Shown here: positions 58,815 through 64,000 of the stretch, piece after piece
How positions within the stretch are numbered: the first letter of the stretch is position 1
Layout of the letters: the number at the start of each line of letters is the position of its first letter
Assembly (NCBI RefSeq): GCF_032062135.1
Contig: NC_092858.1
Coordinates: 121,860,646 to 121,924,645 of the forward strand
Origin: Pyxicephalus adspersus
Taxonomy: Eukaryota; Chordata; Amphibia; Anura; Pyxicephalidae
Direction: 5' to 3'
Length of the DNA: 64,000 nucleotides
Notes under the pieces: generated by a model
The model's input: only the letters and a program-made list of their open reading frames with translations
Databases searched by the model: none
Told to the model about the DNA's origin: nothing
Position numbers and translations under genes: made by a program

Positions 58815-60900
58815 ACAGCAATCACTTCTTGGTCCATGTTGGAACCGTTAACAGGATATATGGAAGGATGGAGGATCCTTAAAAAAACATTTAAAGAACT
58901 AGGTTTGAAAGAAGGAATGGACCTCCAAGGTATATTCTCTGAAATATTGACTGTGCCATGCGCAACGCAGGAAAGGCAGCAGGAGTTTAGACAGCTAAAC
59001 GCATTGCTTAAGTCCTGATGTAAAAGGATAGGGTTTGGGTTCTTAGAGCACTGAGCTGACTTTTTATTGGGGTACAACCTTTATGCCAGAGATGGTTTGC
59101 ACCTAAATGGAAGGGGGTCTGCTGTGGTAGGGGAAAGATTTATGGAAATCGAGGAGAGATTTTTAAACTAGGACAGAGGGGGGTGGAACAGTTAAATAAG
59201 GTGGCAGAAAGGTCAGACAGGGTTCAGTCGCTAGTGGAGGGTGGATTGTTAGGGGGTGGTTATGGTTAACTGTTAGGGACTTCCCATGTTACACACAAAT
59301 ATTGAATTTCTCAGTACTAATTGTACTGAAAAACAAAAGGGTTTGGCAAACAGTGCTGGCAAATGCAGAAATGGTTTAAAGATCATGTTCACCAATGTTA
59401 AAGTCCGACAAACAAAATAAGGAAGTTGGAAGCCTGCATGAATGTTGAGCGTTTTGACTTAGTTGGACATAGTTGGTATTGGTAAATCCTGGCTTTGTTT
59501 GTTCTTCACATGACTGGGCTGTCAATTTTGCAGGTTATACTGTCTTTCATAAAGACAGGGTCAAACGAAAAGGTAGTGGCCTGAGAGGTGATCTGAAAGT
59601 GAATGTGAAAGAAGAAATTGTTGATGGAGTAGTGGAGTTGTATATGGGGAAGCATAATACACAGTTAGTTTTTGGAGTCTGCTATAGGCCCCAGTGCTAA
59701 GAAAAAATGGAAAATCAACTACTAGCACAGACTACTAGCAGAAATAAAGGGCTGCAAAAGCTGGAATAGCTTGAGTAATGGGAGATTTTAACTACCCTGA
59801 CATTGACTGGACTAATGGCACTATGGTACAGCAAAAGGGCAGAAATGTATGAATTTAATACAAGATATTTTTTTGGTACAGCCCCAACTAGAAATTTCCA
59901 ACAATGCAGAGCTTATAACAAATGTGACTATAAAAGAGAATCTGGGGAACAGTGACCATAATATGATTGAATTCATAATCTACTAGTGGACCTGGATGGA
60001 TTATTTGGTTGGGCAGCCAAGTGGCAAATGACATTTAATATAGATAAATGTAAAGCTATATGCACTTGGGGCCAACAACATGAATGCTTTATACTGTCCA
60101 GGGGGAACAGGGGGAATATATTTAGAAATGGAAAATGAGTCAGAAAATGGAAAATGATCTGGGGGTTCTGGTAGATCATAAACTTAACAATAAGATGCAT
60201 CACCAAGCTGCAATATCTAAAGATAGCAAAGTACTTTCTTGTATTTAAAGAGGAATAGGCTGCAGAGATGATGACATAATCCCACCTCTGTACAAAGAAG
60301 TGGTTAGACCACATCTGGAATATGCAGTCCAGTTTTGGGCATCAGATCACAAAAAGGTTATTGTGCAGAAAGTGCATAGAAGGGCAACTAAACTAATAAA
60401 AGGAGCTCACCTATGAGGAAAGATTAGCTGAACTAAACCAATTCTCCCTTAAGAAGAGACGTTTAGAGGAGATATGATCACCCCGTATAATATATATAAA
60501 TTGTCCATATAGAGAACTCTCTTCCCAATTATTCACTTTGAGATCATTACAAAGAGCAAGAGGACTCTCTTTGCATCTGGAGGAAAAGAAGTTTAAGCTC
60601 CAGATAAGTAAGGGATTCTTCACTTCAATGTGGAATAGGCTCCCTCAGGAAGTAATTGCTTTAAAAAAAAGCTGGATGTTTTTCTAGAAGCACAAAATAT
60701 AACTGGCTATAAACGCTTTAAAGTAATGATAACTGAGACTGTTGGAGCAAATCGTACCAGGGTTTTTTTTTTTGCCTTCCCATGTATCAACTATGTACAT
60801 AGTGTTTTTTGTCTGGTATATGTTCATTTCTAATGGTACTCTAATGGTTGAACTTGATGGATTTATGTCTTTTTTCAACCTAACTAACTATGTAACTATG
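58815..60900 (+). pseudogene. CR1/Rex1-like LINE relic with RT core deleted
   Basis: Frame-shifted segments follow a CR1-clade order. Near 58880-59010 is ELGLKEGMDLQGIFSEI. Near 59030-59160 is a Leu/Asp-rich ORF1 esterase tail with RDGLHLNGRGSAVVGERF, containing the catalytic DxxH of SGNH-type esterases known in CR1 ORF1. Near 59460-59700 is the endonuclease start (SWLCSSHDW, FGVCYRPQC), then MGDFNYPDIDW near 59780 and NLGNSDHNMIEF near 59945. The next recognisable block, KWQMTFNIDKCKAI near 60020, belongs after the RT palm, so the RT core is missing. It is followed by LGVLVDHKLN, RPHLEYAVQFWA and RRATKLIKGA. The 3' end has the GTTGAACTTGATGGA and TTTTTTCAACC block and a CTATGTAACTATG tail at 60900. 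Confidence 0.85.
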
Positions 60901-60955
60901 TCACTTCTACCATTTTTTCTGGAATGCTTCAAAATAAAAATCATAGGCTTTTCCA

Positions 60956-60997
60956 TCAATTTTAACCAGACCTTAAAAAAGGTCTGGTTAAAATTGA
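60956..60997. repeat. Perfect 19-bp inverted repeat with 4-base loop
   Basis: Arm TCAATTTTAACCAGACCTT (60956-60974), loop AAAA, and its exact complement (60979-60997), followed by an A-run to about 61010. No element boundaries were recognised around it. Confidence 0.95.
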
Positions 60998-61096
60998 AAA
61001 AAAAAAAAAATTATTGAATATGTTTACCAAAACAATACTTAAGAAAAGTTCTTTTTTTGAAAAACTAAAGCACTAACAGATGCCAACTTAAAAATA

Positions 61097-61099
<3 letters not shown>

Positions 61100-61132
<33 letters not shown>
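61100..61132. repeat. (AT)n microsatellite
   Basis: Uninterrupted AT dinucleotides. Confidence 0.95.
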
Positions 61133-61134
<2 letters not shown>

Positions 61135-61139
61135 CTCTA

Positions 61140-62588
61140 GAAAGCATCTAAGGTCAATCACGTCATTCAGCAATGTAAATCCATCATCACTCACAACAAC
61201 CTGATAAGTGACAGTGATTACATTACACATGTTTGTCGCTAAACAGGGATTTCTGTACTTTAAAAACAACAACAAAAAAATCTGGGAATACTATCCCTTA
61301 CACTCTTTATCTCAAACAAAAAACATAATTCCAAAAAAAAATCATTGGATTCCAGAATAATAGTTTTGTATGCCTGTTTGTCAGGTCATTTATCTAGACC
61401 TTATATGCTCTCTCTCCACCATCTATCTTACCAGACAGATGTTTCATTTGGCATTGGTAATCAGTAGGTCAAGCTCTTTAATAGCTATATTCTATTACGA
61501 TAGTTAGAATACAGTTGTTTACATTTTTGACATGCATTTTGCTTGGACCCCTCGGGATAATCTAAATGCATTTGTCAGATGTTGCACAAAAGCTTTTTGC
61601 TACATAACACAATACAAAAATTGTCCCTGACAAGTGGCTAATAATTTCAGATCCACTCTCCCCAATGCTGCAATAAACAGCCTTTGACAGCATAACCAGT
61701 TCCTCAAATTTACAAGACAATGTGCCTTAGGCTAGACGATTATCAGAAACAAAGCAAATGTCACTGCTGTGCCACAGCTGAGAATACAGTTTTATGTTAA
61801 TTTACTGAAGGCTTAATAAAGATTTGTGTACATGGCTTTAGCATATTGCACTTGATAGATTGTCACATCCGAGGTCTAAGCTGTACAAAAGCACAGTGTA
61901 CAAAATCCAGTTGGTAGTTAAAAGAGTTTTGGACTGTGTTTTAATGAATTGCCTGCTTCTGTAAATTAAGAAACATCTCTAACACAAATTAACAACGTAT
62001 TGTTAAATTGCAAAAAACATTGCAAATAACATATGGACCATTAAACCCTAATATTTCTTATCTAAGACCTGTCACTTGAAAAGTCTCTTAGCTTCTCCAA
62101 TGTTTTGTCCTACTATCCAGGCAGCAAGAGAGTAAGAATGAGTTAAAGGTTAAACAACATCCTCTGAGCACAGTGCTAAATTGTGAGAAAATGTATATAG
62201 CTGGAAAATCGAAGTTGTGCGATGAGCCAGTGGTGTTAGGACCAAAGCCATTGTTACCTAGAGACTATAGAACTGTACTGGTACTCTATCATGGAGCTAT
62301 GTATATGCTATTTTGCAATGTTTTACATTCTGAAAAAGTCTGGGTACATAAAAAGTAACAAAAATGGCTTAACAGACTTTTTAGATAAAAGCCCCTGGCA
62401 ATCACTTACCAATGCGATTGTTTCTAATGTTTACCTAAACAGCCCACATGGTTGTATGCCCTAATCACAGTATTTTACATTATTTTTCACAATCTTTATT
62501 TTAAAAAAGGTCGGCTGGTAGGTAAGTGAATCTTTCATTTGTAAGAAAGGTCTACTCTATTTTCAAGTGCCACAGTGCATTGGCAAGA
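61140..62588. other. Anonymous, single-copy-looking DNA
   Basis: No transposon, tandem repeat or protein was recognised. The composition is more balanced than in neighbouring repeats. See findings for the possible conserved segment at 61600-62000. Confidence 0.4.
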
Positions 62589-62596
62589 GTCTAGAG
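62589..62596. repeat. hAT target-site duplication GTCTAGAG, left
   Basis: Identical to 63875-63882. Confidence 0.95.
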
Positions 62597-63874
62597 CAGG
62601 GGTCTGCAACCTGCGGCTCCGGAGCCGCATGCGGCTCTTCAGACTCCTTGTTGTGGCTCCCTTCAGCTGCTGAGGGGAGATCTCTGATGGGGGATCCCCT
62701 TCCTCCCAAGACACTGCGGAGGAGGGGGATTCCCTATCCGGTGTTCTAATGAAAAAAAATCTACCAGTGAGATAAGTCTACCACGGGGCGTGTACAAATG
62801 GGTGTGTACAATGACATCCCCCTCCTTTGAACCCCAATTCCTCTGGAATGGGGAGATGTACAAAACCAAAAATGTAGGTGCAAGTGGGGGACACTAACAC
62901 CCCCTAAAATTGAATTGTTAGGCTATCATCAGAACATAAAGAACTCTGCCCATCAACAAAATCTACCGTTACACATTGCTGGAGGCACCTGAACCCCAAT
63001 TTCTCTGGAACAGGAAGGGGGTACAGGTGAACAAAATTAGAGGTGCAAGTGGGGGACACCTGTGGCTAACACCTCCTAAAAACTCCACCCATCAAAAAAC
63101 CCCTACCCTGTTACACATTGTTGGAGGCTTCTAGCACCTAAACCCCAATTTATCTGGAAACGGGGGTACAGGTGAAAAAAATTTGAGGTGCAAGTACGGG
63201 ACACCTGTGGCTAACACCTCCTAAAAATTCATAAAAACTCTGCCTATCAAAAAAATCTACCCTGTTACACATTGCTGGAAGCATCTAGCATCTGAACCCC
63301 AATTTCTCTGGAACGGGGGGGAACGGTACAGGTGACCAAAATAGAGGTGCAAGTGGGGGACACTTATGGCTAACGCCACCTACAATTGAATCGCTAAGGC
63401 ATCGTCAGAAAATAAAGAACTCTGCCCATCAAAATAATCTACCCTGTTACACATTGCTGGAGGCTTCTAGCACCTGAACCCCAATTACTCAAGATTGGGG
63501 GGTACAGGTGAACAAAATTAAAGCTGCAAATGAGGGACACCTGTGGCTAACACCTCTTAAAATTTCATCGCTAAGGCATCGTCAGAAGATAAAGCCGATC
63601 AAAAAAATCTACCCTGTTACGTTAGAAGCCTCCAGCTTCTAATGTAACAGGATGATACGTTACAAGCTGGAGGGTTCTAGGGGCATAGTTCAGTGTTTAA
63701 TTCATTTCAAAGTAGGCCTACACATGCACACTTTTTGTAACAGGTAAAATTAAAAAAATATTAAAACTTTTAAAAGTTTATAAACTGTGTTATGTTTTGC
63801 GGCTCCAGACTATTTTTCTTTAGTGGAAGAGGAGGCAAAATGGCTCTTTTGATAGTAAAGGTTGCTGACCCCTG
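62597..63874. mobile_element. hAT element with perfect 8-bp target-site duplication and internal tandem array
   Basis: The left end CAGGGGTCTGCAACCT and right end AGGTTGCTGACCCCTG (15 of 16 positions inverted) are flanked by identical GTCTAGAG octamers (62589-62596, 63875-63882), the classical hAT signature. TGCGGCTCC words lie just inside both ends (62612 and 63798). There is no transposase frame; most of the 1278 bp is a tandem array. It is non-autonomous, and the intact duplication suggests a fairly recent insertion. Confidence 0.95.
62830..63619. repeat. Tandem array of about 150-180-bp units inside the hAT element
   Basis: Units start with AACCCCAATT at 62830, 62992, 63141, 63295 and 63477 (spacings 162, 149, 154, 182). 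Each contains GGTGCAAGTGGGGGACAC, GCTAACACC, CTCTGCCCATCAA and ATCTACCCTGTTACACATTG in the same order. About 4.8 units are present, with indels between them. Confidence 0.93.
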
Positions 63875-63882
63875 GTCTAGAG
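63875..63882. repeat. hAT target-site duplication GTCTAGAG, right
   Basis: Identical to 62589-62596. Confidence 0.95.
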
Positions 63883-64000
63883 TGATTCACACATATAAAC
63901 CATTTACTTGGTATCATTCCAAACCAACCTATTGAAAAAAAATGGCAGCATATCTCTTTAAAAAGTAATCAGTAAAGATGGTAGTCAAACACCATAGCAC

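Noticed and set aside
1..64000. tRNA, rRNA, CRISPR or bacterial operon features
   Set aside because: None of the diagnostic structures was seen; the sequence is eukaryotic repeat-rich DNA.

Overview
The window looks like non-genic DNA from a large vertebrate genome, most likely a frog (Anura, probably Neobatrachia). It is AT-rich and CpG-poor. I found no host protein-coding exon, rRNA, tRNA or CRISPR array that I can defend. What can be recognised is a dense layer of decayed transposable elements: Penelope-like elements with a GIY-YIG remnant, L1 copies of the frog type, a CR1/Rex1-like LINE with an ORF1 esterase tail, a Ty3/gypsy RNase H relic, a solo LTR, two hAT elements with 8-bp target-site duplications, TTAA- and TA-flanked DNA elements, and a high-copy short inverted-repeat MITE. 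The mix fits amphibian genomes. The species assignment is inference.

Layout. 1-2.3 kb: anonymous, with one isolated TCTCGCGAGA palindrome. 2.3-4.0 kb: minus-strand Penelope-like element. 4.4-6.4 kb: CA-rich tract, a dispersed frog-type repeat and a TTAA element. 7.3-9.7 kb: hAT end, two MITEs and a 480-bp inverted-repeat element. 10.4-11.7 kb: second Penelope-like relic, cut by a 552-base assembly gap (11727-12278). 12.3-18.9 kb: anonymous. 18.98-19.76 kb: solo LTR with a perfect 5-bp duplication. 20.3-21.6 kb: MITE, gypsy RNase H relic and LTR-like tail. 24.0-24.4 kb: TTAA element. 24.4-36.1 kb: mostly anonymous single-copy-looking DNA. 36.1-39.3 kb: TA-flanked element, small TTAA element, 5'-truncated L1. 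40.2-42.6 kb: Tc1-type terminus, MITE, and a strongly palindromic block inside a dispersed repeat. 43.2-44.9 kb: hAT element. 48.6-51.8 kb: MITEs, second copy of the 480-bp element, and an intact-looking copy of the repeat split at 41-42.5 kb. 53.0-58.0 kb: two inverted copies of one repeat flanking a 136-bp minisatellite, a CpG-rich MITE and the 5' half of an L1. 58.2 kb: degenerate hammerhead-like motif and an 82-bp duplication. 58.8-60.9 kb: CR1/Rex1-like LINE lacking its RT core. 62.6-63.9 kb: hAT element with an internal tandem array.

No genes act together here; the interest lies in nested insertions, repeat architecture and possible conserved noncoding segments. The unannotated stretches near 26.7-26.95, 39.66-39.99 and 61.6-62.0 kb are rich in homeodomain-like TAATTA/ATTA cores, which would suit a gene desert or large intron near a developmental gene, but this cannot be shown without alignment. 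All identifications are by eye from motifs and inverted-repeat ends; no database search was run.
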